In this document: one piece after another, positions 1 through 14,690 of the stretch
Layout of the letters: every line of letters starts with the position of its first letter
How positions within the stretch are numbered: position 1 is the stretch's first letter
Assembly: GCF_910591885.1 (NCBI RefSeq)
Contig: NC_063271.1
Location: 1,605,001-1,669,000, forward strand
Length of the DNA: 64,000 bases
Source: Bombus terrestris
Taxonomy: Eukaryota; Arthropoda; Insecta; Hymenoptera; Apidae
Direction: 5' to 3'
The notes under the pieces: generated by a model
Database searches by the model: none
Told to the model about the DNA's origin: nothing
The model's input: the letters and a program-made list of their open reading frames with translations, nothing else
Position numbers and translations under genes: made by a program

Positions 1-3000
1 TATTGCTACCATTAGTTGGCTTCGTATCATCGTCGTATAATTTACGACGCAAAGTTTCTCCCTCTGGTGAAAAGACGACGTTCTTCGGACAATTTACTAC
101 GATTTACGAGGTATCGTACGAATTCGTTGTCGCTTAATTTCAAGGACCTCCAACGATCAACCTACGATATTTCCATTATAAATTATATCTCGCGAACGAT
201 CTCTTCGACGTCTAAAACGCGTATGTTTCGCGTCATATGTATTTTAAAGAGATAACGATGGGAAGTCGTGGAAACGAACTTGGACGCTACGACGAACGAA
301 CCAACAGGCTTGGTGCACGCTCGATCGCGAATACAGTCGTAGTCGACCTTTATCGTCCTTCGACTTACGAAATAATCGCGCGGTGGCGAGCGCACGCGGC
401 AGGATTAATCGTCCTCACCTTCGATCGCCCCTCCTCGCGTGGCACGAAGGTCCCGATTGGACGGGAATCGGCGTTCTCGCGAACAAGCGCCGATCCGCAC
501 ACGGCCGATTTCATACGTTCACCTTTTCCTCGGCAAATGCCAAGTCCTCGAGAACGTGTTCTGCCTCTAACGCCGATATACACGTCGTTCGCGCTGCGGC
601 GGAAAGTGCAGAGGGAAGACAGAGAGAACCGCTCTTTTCCGACCTGCTTCGACCGCACACCGCGATTAATTACAGCCCCTGGCCGTCGAATTAGGACCGC
701 GTGCAACGATTTTCATTCGAACGCGTTTAGGCCACTTTTACGAGCAAACGCCGACGAACGAAATTCCACGGTGCCCGGAGAGAACAGATTACTTTGCACA
801 TTTGCGCGTTCCATGATGACGTAACGAGCGTCTCTGGTAATCGCAGGCTATCGCTCATCGATAATGTTGCGAGAGGAATCGAAAGCTCCCAAGAGACGAT
901 TCGATCGACGTATCGGAGCGGCGATTACGACAGCTCTGTCTTCTTCGAATCGAACTCTCCTTCGGTCTTCCTTTCCACGTTGAAAGTCTGAATTAACCCA
1001 GCGTCCTTAGTATTCGAGACTGGATCGCTTCTGTTTAAATAAGGTTCGGGTTAGTTAATCTATAACCTTATAGATATACTCTTCAAGGTTCTACGAAATG
1101 TCCGACGTAGCGAAGCGCAAAAGCTTTCTACGTACTCGCACGTTGCGTTCCATTCGCGTCGAAAGAAGAAGCTGAAGAGAGAAACCAATTCAGGCTATAG
1201 AACGGCGACTGGTCGAGTCGACGTTTCACGCACGAAAGTTCTTCGCTACTTGGAGGGGATCGTTTGTTTGCTATTTGTCCATCTAGCCGTTATCCGGGCG
1301 AACGAAACCGCTTCTGCTCGACAGACGCGTGGTTAACTTTGCTCGAAGTACGCGTACGCGCTGCTTACCGCTGCGACCCGCCAACTGGGTCAGCCAAGTT
1401 CGCCGATAATCCGCTCGAGACTAATCCTCGAGATCGTTCCTTAATACCGAGACACAGGAGACGAGTTTGTCCGGACCACGAGGGAGTTTGTCGTCCGGCA
1501 TGTTCGGCGATTCCTTATTCCGAGACAAGAGGCGTAAATTTCGCGTCTTTGTCATCCGATTAAAAACCGACCAGCAGCTAGGCTAAGCTCCCAGGCTTGG
1601 TTCGAGGCTCGAGCTTTAGCGGCGTAATGCAGCGAATCGATCGGTAATTCCGTGATTTATCGTATTACTTTAACGAGCGCACCGTGATCCGGGAATTCTG
1701 CTCGTTACAGCGTCGTCCAAGACGTGCCTCTTCAAACGAACCTCACCCTTTCCACGTAACGCTATCTCGTATCCGATTCCGCGACGAAAAAAGAACGTTT
1801 CCACGCCGGATGAAGACCTGTGTACACAAAGACGGTATGCAGTCGGTATGAACGCCGGTATGTAAACTCCGCTGCACTAGGGGAAACGTATTTACGAAGC
1901 ACCGCAAATTGCCGGCTCTCGTTTTTCTTTGCCATGCGTCGTCGTGGCATCTTCGTCAACCGTATGGACCAGGCTGCAACGAAGAAAACGATACGCTCGT
2001 TACCACGTATATTCCAGAAAAGAACGATCCTCTCGCGTAATTGAATATTTCTTACGGGACGCCACAACGGGCTACGATACGATAACCCGAGTAAGAGTAT
2101 CGGATCTCTCGTTGAATATAAAACGAAGAAAGATTAAATGTAAAAGCAAGCTGAAAGATCTCGTACGTAAGATTTTACGCGTTCTTCTCGTACGTAATCC
2201 CACGTACAGCGCGCCCTAATCCACTAGGATACTTTGCCACAAACATTCGTTAAATACCTCTTCTCACTTGCGGAACGGCGATCGCTCGGGGCGAGCACGA
2301 AAGCTCGCGCCACGAAGCGGCTGTTTCTTCAGTCGCCGCGAAACGTACCCTTCGAATCTATTAGTCGAGGAAAATATAGCGTGTAGCATTCGGTGCTTCC
2401 TTCCACGTCAGGATACGCTACGCGTACGTTTAATGAGCAGTGCCCTTCTCGGCAACTGGTAAACCCGCGCGCCATAGCCAAAGGCATGGTAAATCCCGTC
2501 GGTTGATCGCGTACACGGAATATTCCATTTGCCTCGGCGCGCAGCCGCACGTGTATTTCGGAAATCACGAATCTCTCTGCCGCGATGCTTTACGATTCTC
2601 CATTCCCTTTCCACCAATTACGCGGCTTCGATTCCGGCCGCGCACTTGCCAACCTACCGCCAGAGATACGATGCTATTATTCTTGATGAACCGTACACGC
2701 TCGAAATTCGAAATCGTTCCATTTCGAGTCATGGACGATGGCCATTCGCGCGGATCAAGGTTCCGGTCGAAGAGAACTTCCGTTCGGTTGCTTCGAATTG
2801 ATTCTCTCCTACCCCTCTTCGGTAGCTTCTGGAACGCACGAGATACCGCACCATGCGAACGACTATGGAGGCGGATCTGCATCCGGTATCAAGGGACAAA
2901 GGGCGAAGCCTTCCGCTTCGAGCCACAGGTTGATCGTCGCAACGACGAGCGATCGAAGCGTTGCTGGCGGTCGTCGAAGGTTCGCTGGAACACAGTTGGC

Positions 3001-3132
3001 GCGCTCTCTTCGTCTCTTCTCTCTCGGGGTCTCTCGCCCTATGCAGCGAACGTCGTCCTTGCATTGAAAAAGCAGCAAGGTCGTTCAGGACTTATATAGC
3101 ACGGTCCGGCAGGCTACGGTTCGAAGCCCTCG

Positions 3133-3150
3133 CTCTCTCTCTCTCTCTCT
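3133..3150. repeat. (CT)n microsatellite
   Basis: Nine CT units in a pyrimidine-rich neighbourhood. Confidence 0.9.
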
Positions 3151-6100
3151 TACTCGCTCATTCTCTAGAGAGACGTCCTTTTCGATTCTCCCTTTTGCCG
3201 TGCCTCTCTTTCTACCCCTTCCTACCTATCCATTGCTCGGTGCTTCTTTTTCTTCGCCCGACTCGACACTCGTACACCGAAGGTGTCCTGGCTCCGTAAC
3301 TCTCCGACACCGAGCAAACTGTGCATTACTTATCTTCGCGGCTAGACGCTCCCACACGAAGCCCGACTCTGATATACGAGAGTAGCGACGAAATCGTCGT
3401 CGCGGGGTAACCGGAGAGAGATAAAACGCGGAGTAGCCGGAGGAGAAGCACGCGATTCGCTACAGTCGTGTTGCTTTTCATCGCGATTTTTCTGTCCGCC
3501 GTAACGAGACGTTTACGATACCGTGCACGACCACTGCGCGTATATCCCATACGTCCTCTTACGCGCTTCTCACCCAACCGAATCGAATCGAAACGAATCG
3601 CAGCGACGACCGTTCTTCGAGAATTTGTCTTTTAACTTTCTCACGATCTTATTCGCAGCGATGGAATCGATTTGTTCGAGGAAAAACGCTGGCCACGTTG
3701 AAAAACGACGTTATTATCGGCGTCGCACGCGCGTAAAACAATCTGTCGGAAATTTTCTCGCGATTTTACGAGGTATAACGCGTCCCGGTCAACGAACGCA
3801 CGGGTTACGAGCCATAGTCATCGGATACGTTTCCTCGTGTTCGTTCCTCGTTTTCCAACGTAACGTCACTAGGTACGCGAATACGTTCGGAGGAAAGTTT
3901 TTCGAAGAACGTCGCTGCTGCCCGGTGCACGAGCATCGCGAGAGCATTCAGCGGGATTTATGCCAGCGAGTCCATTTTACTCGTCTTCATTTCCCATCCG
4001 CGCTCGTTCCAACGATGGCTTGATCGTATCTGTCGTTCCTTGTGTTACCAGCTTTGAATTACGACCACGGTTACGACGATCCGCATCTTTTCTCGGCTTC
4101 GCGCTGCAACTGCATCGTGGACGCACGCCACCACGCTCGCGTCTCGAACCCGCCCAACACCACGATCGACGAATCGCTCGTTTTTACACGCCGGATGAAC
4201 GTAATACGATCCGTTCGAAAGATTCCGTTTCTTGGCAACGACTCCGACGATTTCGCTACCGCTTTCCCAACGAAGTTACGCATTCCCGAACGATATCGCG
4301 CCAATTCCAATCGATACGAATTAACTCTTGCCGGATAACAGCGTCGAGGTTGAAGGGTTTCGAGTAAAAAGCTCGATTATCGCCAATGGCTGAGCGCAAT
4401 AAGCGTTTCGAACGACTGTAAATTTCGTCGGCGCGATTGCACGAGTCCTTTATCGCGCAGTAGCGGCCGGTTTATTTCTACCCAGGCGGCGGAGAAACGA
4501 CTTGGCGCGGAGAAATCAAGTACGTCGCGCCGTCGTTGCGCTGCAAGGAGAATATCGAGGCGCCTTTATTATCTCGTGTTGCGAATTCGAAAGAACGCGG
4601 CAAGTGTCACGCATAATAACGCGATACGTGAGCCGACTCGTCGATCGATGAACCAATTAATCTCGGTAGAGGTCGTGCTCGTTAGAGTACCGTGCCTTGA
4701 TCGGTTCTCGAGGTCAACCTCTATATTACTCTATATCACTCCTCCATTGGGAATCGTCGCTGTCATTTTGCCACGATTGCGACAAAAGCGATCGAACGAC
4801 AGCGTTTTGCGACGATCGCTTCGCGAAAGAACTCGCTATCGATCCGTTGTGCGTTAATGGGCAGAGCGCGTAATACGCGTAGCATATCGGAGACGCGAAA
4901 AATAGGCGCAAATCGATGACCCGAATGACGAGACTAGACAATGGTCGTCGGATCGTTCCAACGGTCCAGCATTGGCAGCAATTATCGACGAAACAATTAC
5001 CACGGCGTTCGATGCGCGTACGGATGGAGAGTAACGATGGCCTCCGCGAGGTCTCTTCGATCGCGCAAAATTTTCGATGCGCCGCAATCGTACTTTCAAA
5101 TTTGCCGAGCTTTCTCGACGCGATCGGTTCGCGAAATGGCGTCGGTTCGCCGCTACGAGAAAAGAATCGAAGGCGGCGGATCCGCGTAAATTGCTCGCCA
5201 CACGCACGTCGGGCCATGTTTGATAGCGACGATAAACGAGTTTGCGGGATTTCGTTTTCGCGGCCGGCACGAGCGTGTTTATGATCGTACGCGGCGTTGA
5301 TCGCGTTTACGCGCCGCCTCTGTGTTTTTGCCGCGGCACCGCGCGCGTTTTCTCGTTCCTTCCGGTCGTCTTGCTCCTCTTCTTATTTCCGACGATTTAC
5401 CTCGGCTCGTTTACTCTTCGCGTTTGGTTTTCGTTGGTTTGGCAATCGACTGTGCTCTTTTCGGCTTGCCGACGTGTGTCTAGAAACAGGAGTCAAGGGC
5501 GACAGACCAGAAGGCGCCTGGGGTTGGCTCCACGGGTGCACATACAATCGATATAGCTACTAAAGTTCATGGCGCAGCAACCACCAACCACCAACCACCG
5601 ACCACCACCACTACCTGCCACCATTACCTTCCTGCGGTTCGAACTGCCTTGCTTTCGTTCCCTGCCAGAAGGTTCTTTACGTTTTCTTTTATTCCCCCGC
5701 GCGCGCCAGACGCCCGACCTTATCTACCCACACATTTACACGCGCAACCATCGCACGTTGGATCGTTCCGCCGTTTAACCTTGAATTTTCTCCGCCACCC
5801 TAATCGGCCTACTTTTTCTTTCTAGCGACGTCTTTGCGCGGGGCGCGTCGCAGCACGCGTACCCACGGGGTTACGTTCGCCTCGAATCCCGCGTAAATCT
5901 CGCCGACTCGCGGTCTCCGCGCGTTTCATCGCAATACGCGCTTGTTACGGTACAGCTTATTGCGTACAGGCTTGTTACGTCGCGACGTTACTTAACGCGT
6001 GATCGTCGTGTACCAGAATACTCGAGATAATTACGTTTCGATCGACCGCATCGCGCGCAACGAATCTCGCGTAACATAGCGAGCGAGTCGTTTAAACGTA

Positions 6101-8340
6101 TTTTAACGCGATCGTTCGTCGCACGTGGCTCCTGCCGCTGCATCCTTTTTAAGATCAGCCAACGGCTCCAGTCAATCGCTCTCTTTCGAGTCGAAAATTC
6201 AGACTCGATAGCAGTAGCGATTTTGCTCGATCGTTGTAGCGGACGTTACGCGTTACACCAAGAAACGGAACAGGCATTAATTGAAAATTTGCTTCGCCTC
6301 GTAAACGTTGTAACGGTTATTGCAGCTTCCATGTTTTATATATTTTGGGATATCTATGTTCCGTGCAGTCTCGTACGTTTAAGTGTCGCATAAATGCACA
6401 AGTATCCGCAGTCTAGGGAGGCGGAAATAAATAGAGCCAAGCGAAGTTCGGAAAATGTCTTCCCCTTGCTGTCGAGTATTTCAGTAGGCAAACGTTGTCG
6501 TTGCACGGCTTTTTCACAATTTTAGCGAGTAAACACAGGCGAGTGAACAGGAAAAAAACGCTGACAATATCGACCATGGACGACAGAGTTTATTTTCTCT
6601 GCTTTCTTTCGCCTCGATTTCCATTTCGTTGGCCTTCCATGTACGCGTCTCCTTTTTTTCACAGTTTTTGTTCCGCCTTTTATAATGGAATCCACGCTCG
6701 AAGGAAGCCGCGCAAACGTGCGTGCTTGCTTTCCGTTCGCTTTGCATCGTTATTTTCGATGCAGCTTCGCCCGAGTCTTCGTTCGCGTCTCTCGCGCTAA
6801 TTAATCAGCTAATTAATCACATTCCCACGTTGCTTGCGAACGAGAGCGATCTGAAGCTTCGCGAGGCGTCGTCGAAATCATCGGACGGAAATACATTTCG
6901 GAAACCTGACAGCGGTTGCCATTCTTCGGAGTTTGCGCGGCGCGACGATAACTTTCGATGGAAAGTTTCGACCAGATCGTAGATGGTTCACCTTCGGTTC
7001 GATTACGCAAGGAGGAGACCACGCGAGGAGCAAAGCGTCGAGGGACGGAAACGAGAGGACGGAGGATGTCCGCAGCAACGAAGAACGTTGAACACCGCGC
7101 ACCGGTGAGATACGAGACTCGGATAAAGGCTCGAGGGAACTAATCCGGGCTTATCTGCCATGATAGATTATGTATTTGCCGCGTGGACGATAAATCGCAT
7201 GCGCGCGAGACGTACTTTCGCAGCCGAGCGACCGATCTTTCGGCATGAAAAATATTTAACGACGGCACGACGTCGTTTCGCTCGACCGTCTCGACGTTAC
7301 CCGGGATACTAGACGGAAGGTAAATGATCCGACCTCCTCGAGTAACCGAGAATCAACGTCACGGACCACGATACCGATCGGTAGAGCTCGCTTTTCTTTA
7401 TCTCGCGTGTACATCAAAGTTGTTCGACCGATAGGGACCCGGTTGTTCGCAAGTTTCGTGAAATTACGCAAACCTACTACCTACGTATCGCAGGTGGAAA
7501 CGGATGGCAGGTACGGAGGATCGTCGACCATCTTCCTTCGTACGGCTCGTTGACTCGCGAACGAATCTGGTATTGCGATAAAAAGCATGGAATAGGAGAT
7601 AAGGAGAAAGCTAATTTGCTAGGAGTCGTACGCTGAAATGCCGATGGAAATACGGAGCCGTAACTAATCGGGCAAAAATCCTAGCGGCCGAACAACCACC
7701 GCCGCGCGTAGTCGATCGAGGCAAAACTTTCGATTCCATCGACTTTCGGATAAAACGGGGTCATGGTAAAAGCTCGGACGACCCGTCACCACGCCGCGAA
7801 TCGATTCCAGCGAGTCCCGTGCTTCCGTCCCTCTTTCTTTCGTCGAGTTTCAATTACGAGTAAAATATCGCGCGAAGCGTATCGCGTGTCGGAGAACGCG
7901 CCAGCCAGACAACGTTCAGCGTCTCGGTAACGAGGAACGAATCGAAAGTCGCGGTACGCGCCTTACCGCGCTCCGATCCCCGCCAGCGTTTCCGTTGCGT
8001 TCACCAATTAGATAGCAACGCGTAGATAGCGGCGTTAATCCCGCCGCGGTATAAGAAAAAGCAAATAATTAATCGCGCGGCACCGTGGATATATCATCCC
8101 ACGCTTTTTCCAGGTATCATTGTACGCGCCGCGTATACAGCCGTCGCGCCGCTGTGTATCGGTTTCGCGATGGATAAAGAAAATATAGGGACCGCTCGAG
8201 GACCAGCAAAATTTATTGCTCCCTGTTTCTCTTTCTCTTTCGCTCCCTCTCTGTGAAATCGGCATCGTCGCTAGCAGTATCGCGTCCATTGGAAAAGTCT
8301 AGCCTAAGAGGAGAGGAGTAGAAATGGTAGGAAGAAGGAT

Positions 8341-8373
8341 GAGAGAGAGGGAGAGAGAGAGAGGGAGAGAGAG
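8341..8373. repeat. (GA)n-rich tract
   Basis: GA repeat interrupted by GGG triplets. Confidence 0.9.
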
Positions 8374-9429
8374 ACCAGCGTCCAGAGCTGTACCAATAAC
8401 GATGGTAACAATGTTGACCTCGTAGGTCGGCAGACACACCCTTGCAATATACTCGTTTCTCCTCTCCGTTGTTCCCGACGTTCTTTTTCGTTCCGTCTCT
8501 ATCCTCGTTTCGCGCATCCTCGCTTCTCGTTGGCGGAACGGTCGCTGGAGCCCCATGGGTTCTATAATAAGACGTATTCTACGGTACACCGTCTGGTACT
8601 GCACGTGTACCTGATTCCATGATTGGCCAGTACCCCGCAATCTGCCTCATACGTGATCTACGCTCGTTTTTTTCCTCTTCAGCGCCTTCTTCTATATCTA
8701 TCTGCGTCGTGCTTGGCGCGCGTATCCACGCGGCTTTTTTCCTCGGCCTCTTTCCTCCGTGCTTTCCTGTCACGGCTCGTTGCCTCTATCCACTCTTGGC
8801 CATGGGACACGAGCGTGCACGCGAATCCAGACCGCGGATTAGTCGAGTTGCCGCGTGTTCGCGCGATCAAAGGGAAAACGACGATCGTTATTCGCATAAA
8901 TCAGCGCGGTCTCGGCGGTGCCACCGATCCCCGAGAAGAATCGCACGCGAATACTTCGCGAGGCCCCTTCGTTTCCACCAATATCTTACGTTCCTGTCTC
9001 TGCGTGTGATTTTTTCCTAACGAGATTTCGAGCGAATCTTAAAACAACAGCCGCTCCGACGATTTAAATTGCAGAATACTCGCAGCTTTCTTTTCAGCCA
9101 GGCGAAGAAACTCTCGCCTGTTTCCAGTTCGAGAGGCGTTTGAAAGAGAAACAATGCTGTATAAATATTCAGCCGCCATTTCACGGCGGAACAACGGCTA
9201 CGTGTCCGAATGTTGTCGGAAGAACGAGTTTGAACGGAAAGGGGAGGAGGCGGTTGCGCGGTGCGGTTTCGCTTAAATTAAAATGTATCGAACGTCCGCC
9301 AACGAAGATTCCTAACTTTATAAAATTCGTAAAAAGGAGAGGCGGATATTATTCCGTTTCTCGCGAAGCTGCGCCGAGTCCGAAGGACGTAATAACCTAA
9401 TTTAAACTTTGAAATATCTCTCGCGTACC

Positions 9430-9471
9430 GAGCAATCTCGATGGGGCTCGAGACTCGCGTCGAGATTGCTC
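9430..9471. repeat. Inverted repeat, 12-bp arms
   Basis: GAGCAATCTCGA (9430-9441) and its exact complement TCGAGATTGCTC (9460-9471) are separated by 18 bases that themselves contain CTCGAG. Pairing extends by further bases with one mismatch. Confidence 0.8.
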
Positions 9472-11970
9472 CGATTCTTTAAGACTTATCTCCGACACCC
9501 ACCGACCGTTCCTCCCCGTCGCTCGTTCGATCGAGATTCTCTTCTCTACGAAACATTCGGGTGCCGGTGAATTTTTAATTTTCAATTAGCGCCTACGCGC
9601 TTCGCAAACTCGGAGGATGAGAAGGTCGCGCCGTATCGCGATTCCGCTCTTTATTCGGAGATACGATCCGGCCAGAAATGGCAGAAAAAGGAGATCGTCG
9701 CTTCGGCGCTTGGAAACGACTCTCTTAAATAATGGCCGGAACGAATTAAAGTACGCTCGCGTGTATTCATCGCGCGTTCCACGCAGACGTTACGCGAGCT
9801 GACTGTCGCTTCTTGATCTTAGCAGTCCTTTCCCGAATAGACCTCTTCGGCCAATTATCCGGGCGGAGAGGACGACCGTAACTGGCTGATAAAGTAGCCA
9901 GAGTCAGCTTTTTATTATTTACGGTTTAATGGTGTAGAAGATACGTGGGTCGGTCGTTATTAATCGTCGTTAATTGCGATGAATAATCGAGCCGGCAAGA
10001 TGGAGAGGGGACACGCTGGAGAGAAGCGCAGGGGTTGACGGACGATCGGTTATAGTCGTCGTGACGTTTCGTCGTCCAATTAGCGAGCCGATAGCCGTGC
10101 AACGAGTCCTTAATAAACCCTGAAACACTCGTTTTTCTTCTATCTCGAGGATGAACCATCGATCACCGGTGTACATCGTCGATAATCGTTGTTCCCTCGT
10201 TCTCCCACTCCGTTTTAGCCTTCTTTCTCTCTTTCCACGAGAAGTAAATGGAGCAACCGAGCGAGGGAAAAGCGACGTTCGAGAACTCGGTCGAACGCTT
10301 GCCGCGTGTTGTTCGAATCGCTTTCGAATCGCCAATGAAAGTGCATCTACGATGCGATAATTGCGCGATTCTCCGCGGGTGCTTACGCCGCTCCGTATGG
10401 TCCAGATATTTCTGCAACCTGTAACGGAGCATCGATGCGACTCGAAAGACGTTCCAACAGCTGGAAATTATAATCGTCGATCGCGTATGGTACGCGATGG
10501 CCAGTTCAATTTCGATACGGTTCGCTTTCGATTTCGTCGATTTATCGCCGGCGATCCGATCGGTCGACGTATGCATCGAGTCTCGATCGAGCGGATTCGC
10601 CGCTGCCAAACGGTCGTAAATAACCGAAGGGACTCGTGTTCGATCGATTCCTGTATTACTCGAGCACACCAGACACCGCGTTAAATCTCTTTCCCTCTAC
10701 ATTATCTTGTCCGTTTAGTCGCGACGTGGCGCGTGCTCGCGTGCGCTAGCTCCTGCCAAGGCAGATAAACTGGATAAGCTTGATAGCGTTTAACAACACG
10801 CGTTGCGATTCTATCCGAGCCACGTTGTTTCGTTCGCCTCTCTACCTTCGCTGATAGCGAAGCTTCTTTCACGGGCTAAACGAAGAAGCTTCTAAAGAGG
10901 AAAAGGTTACCCCTGCCGCTGCCGTCTTTTACGTGAAATTTGTTTTTCCGCGATAGCAGTCGCGATAAAAATCCGTCGTACCGTGACAAGCATTTAAGAA
11001 AGGCACGTTCCATCGTTTCTCGATCTTTGTTCCGCGTGCTGGCACTTTCGCGCGTTCGAACGTGGCGCCGTGCTGGTTTCTCTCCCCGAGGTGGGACAGA
11101 TCGGCGGCGTTAATTGCCGCGCGAGTCGCATCGAGGGAAATCGACGGCATCGACGATGACGCGCGAAGAGAGAACGCGGTATAATTGCGATCGCGATACG
11201 CCGATACGCGCCACACAGCTACGAAACGAACGGAGGCGACTCTTTCCTTTATTCGCCGTCCGTACCGCGTCTTTGTTCGCCGCTTTTGTTTCCTACGAAC
11301 GTTCGTCCGTCGACCAACTTTCACTCGTTCGAGACTTCCTTTCGTCCGTTGGCCGCTCCATAGATCCTCGCCCGATAGACGATATCTACCCGCTCGACCA
11401 CGCGAAAACGATCCATCTCCCTGTTTGCAAAGATCGATTTTCCCGAATAAGACGACAAATTGGTCGCAAGGTGGAGAAAGTCAACGGGCGGCTGGCTCGA
11501 CGTCCGGAAGGCAGCTCGTAATCGGACCGTGCGAATCTCCTTTGTTACGCGCACGTGCGTGTCCGAGTAGCTGGCAGAGAAGCCGTGCGAGCCAACGCGC
11601 GTTCGTAACCTCTCGTTAGTCGGTCGAAAACGTTTCGCGCGCAAATTGCCCGCGCTCGTGAATATTTTTTACGAGGTTCGAAGGAACGATCGCCCCCGGT
11701 GTTTGTTCCTTTCCTCGTGCAGGCTACAATTATGCCGCACACCGATTACGTAACGGACGCGGCAGCCTCGTTTCCCGTCGATTATTCGCCTTTTCTCAGA
11801 GTTCCAGCGAATAGAGACGCCTCGACGAAAGGTAGATTCAACGTGGAAGAAAGAGGTGTAGGAGGCGGTGAAGGAGACAGACAGTTGCGACACCCTGCCA
11901 TGGTCTACATTCGTCTCGATAGTTCAAGAGTGCAGATAGTTGCCTCTCCTTTTCTCCTTCGCCCGACTTC

Positions 11971-12010
11971 TTTTCTCTCCCTCTCTTTCCCTCTCTCTCC
12001 CTCTCTCTCT
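11971..12010. repeat. (CT)n-rich polypyrimidine tract
   Basis: Imperfect CT repeat with CCC interruptions, 40 bases without a purine. Confidence 0.9.
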
Positions 12011-14026
12011 CGCCTCTTCGTCTCTCCTGACCGCTAGTATCGCTAAAACGAGATATAGTTTAGATCGTTACGCGCCATGGCTTTCACTTTTCCTGCCTCT
12101 CGAACACCCACTCTCCGACGACGTGCTGTGGGAGAGAACGAACCGCGATCCACAGCTGCCGCAATCGTGGCTGCAATACCGCGCTGTCTTTGCTTCCCGT
12201 CTCCACGAATCTGCATTTTCTCTTTATTCCCCCTTCCGTTTCTATCCATTCTAGCTTTCGTGTTTCCTCGTCGACCGTCTTCGAATACGTAAAATTGCTT
12301 ACGCTATACCATACGAATCGTATTAGCATATTTGCGAAAGGCGAAGATCGGATTGCAGGAAAGAGAGATCACCGAGGTCTCGGCAACGAGGAGGAGACGG
12401 CTTCCGATTCTACAGCCCCGTCACCTTTTCCACTCCCAACTACCGAGCGGAACGCTCCTCCCTGTCCGCCAGAGACCAAACTCGAGGCGAGCGTCCAAGA
12501 ATCGTAACCGCGTTGACCTCGACCCCGTCGGCCCCCACGACACGCAGAAATACGATTCGAGAGTAAATAACATCGGCCGGAGAGACGGCCGCGCGAATAA
12601 ACGTTGTTCGTCGTCCTTGACCCAGTGATCCCGTCCCGAGACGGACGCAAAATTTAAGACGCGGCTCAGCAACGTCCAACTACGTGGCATCTTGCTTCCG
12701 TCAAGGGTGACGACGATATTTTCAGCGATGTCGTTGCAACCGCGTTTCTCCGCTGCGGTTTCTTCCGACGAGACTCGGTGGCTCTGTTTCTCTCGTTTGC
12801 TCGACGACATCGACCGCGAAAATGCGGATTTATCGCCACGCTATGGTCTCCGTAGCGAACCATGCGAATACGCGGGTACCTACTCCCGCGTCCTCCGTCG
12901 CTTTGATAAATCATCCAAGAACGGCTGGACGCTGCATTAACTCTATTATTATTTACGACCGGCCTACGAGCTGACCCCCGCGTTATTTCTCGGTATTACG
13001 CGTTACCAGGGATTGTAATTCATTGTCGAGGCTTTGTGCGCGTTCGATCGCGCGATACGGCCATTCTCGCCGTAGTACACCGTCCACGATTTCCTCCCCT
13101 TCCTTTTGCGATGCTATTTTTTTCTCCTCCTTCGCCAACGACCAGACGTTACGTTACCAGACTGGGCTCCCTACGAGTACGGCCGACGATTATCTCGAAA
13201 TCGCGCCCAACGTTTCGCTCGTCTTTCGCGCAAAATTGCCAGGCTCGATCCGCCGATTCGTCTCGGCACCGCCGGGCTCTTGCTAATTAAATCGTCGGAT
13301 CAAACCGGGCTCCGTTCGACTATCGCGCGTGTCCGACTCCAACGCTCGAACGATTCGACGCGTAAGCTCTGCGAGGAACTACGAACGGCAAGTGGAATTA
13401 TACGAGCGGTTTTTCTTTTCGTTTAACTGGAGCAGATACTCTCTCGTACAGCTCTCGTTTCGCGATTCCGCGTTTAAATATTAGCGACGTAAGTATCTCT
13501 CGCTCCCTCTTTAATCGCTTAAGGGCATATCCCGAGATAACTCGATGTCAATCTTATATCAAATTTCCATTATTATAGAAACGAATTATTCCTTGAGCGT
13601 TTAGTCGTTGCGAGTTTAACGTACAAGCTCTAAAGAAAAATGAATCTTTTTTCGTAGCGGTAAGCGTTACAGCGCTTCTTGGCCTTCGTAGCCGTACGAG
13701 TTAATCTTTGCGAACCATCGTTTGCAACGATATCACGTTATCGATATCAACGATATCGTTCCGTTACGTTGCGTCCTTGCCGCTTCGAACGAGAACAACC
13801 ACGCGACTGGCGAGCAAAAAAGCTGGCCAGCGTTCTCGCCGGACTCCAAAATTTCGAGACGAATCGGAGCCGCGTAGATCCTTGGGGGCGGCACGCGAGA
13901 CCCGAGAGGCGGAGACGACCTCGCGAAAAGTAGGTTTCGGGGAAGTACACGTCACGCCGCGTTCGGTAATGGAGCTGCAGTATCTGTAGCGATAAAACGG
14001 ATTTAAAAGTCGCGGGACGAGAGATA

Positions 14027-14050
14027 AGAGAGAGAGAGAGAAAGAGAGAG
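14027..14050. repeat. (GA)n microsatellite
   Basis: AG repeat interrupted by one AAA. Confidence 0.9.
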
Positions 14051-14660
14051 GATGGAAGAGGAGTAACACAGAAAGACGGAAGACGACAGCGGATAAACGA
14101 GAAAGGGATAAGGAGGAGTACGGGAGGCCGCGACAGGCTTATGCACTTTTCTGGTTATGGGGCGGTGTCGCCTTAACGAGTCGGGAAACGGAAACCCGTC
14201 CCGGAACAGATCCGGGAACAGGTTTTCTCGGGGTCTGAACGTAATCGAAATGGCCGCGCCGCGTATTTGCATACCAAATCGTCGTGGAAGGCGTGCACCG
14301 CTCCCCTCGAATCAATTAGACGGATTGTATCGTATTACGAGGTCGTATCTCGAGCGATGTTCGAAAACGGCAACGACAAGAGCGACAAAGGGGAAATTTG
14401 GATAGAGACTCGTTCCGCTTGACCCGGTTCCTTCGAGTCGAAGGACCGCTTTTCGTAGGAGAACTTACGTATCGGAAAGTATTGGAAACGAGCCGAGGCG
14501 ACGAGACAATCGTATTCGTCGTTTCGTACGTCGTTCGCTCTTCTCGGGATGGAGCGAAGCAGAGAAAAACGGAAGCGGCGTTTCGATCGTTCGCAAATGG
14601 TCGTTGCTGGACGTTCCGGTTCTCTCGTCCGCTTTCGAGACAGTAGCCACGGGGCAGGGT

Positions 14661-14690
14661 AAAGAAAAAAAAAAGAAAAAAAAAAAAAGA
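14661..14690. repeat. A-rich run
   Basis: Thirty bases of A with three G interruptions. Its complement produces the poly-Phe stretch in the longest minus-strand open frame, one reason that frame is rejected. Confidence 0.9.

Noticed and set aside
3116..3132. T-arm-like GGTTCGAAGCC
   Set aside because: The matching acceptor stem and D-arm upstream are missing; the upstream sequence cannot fold as a tRNA.
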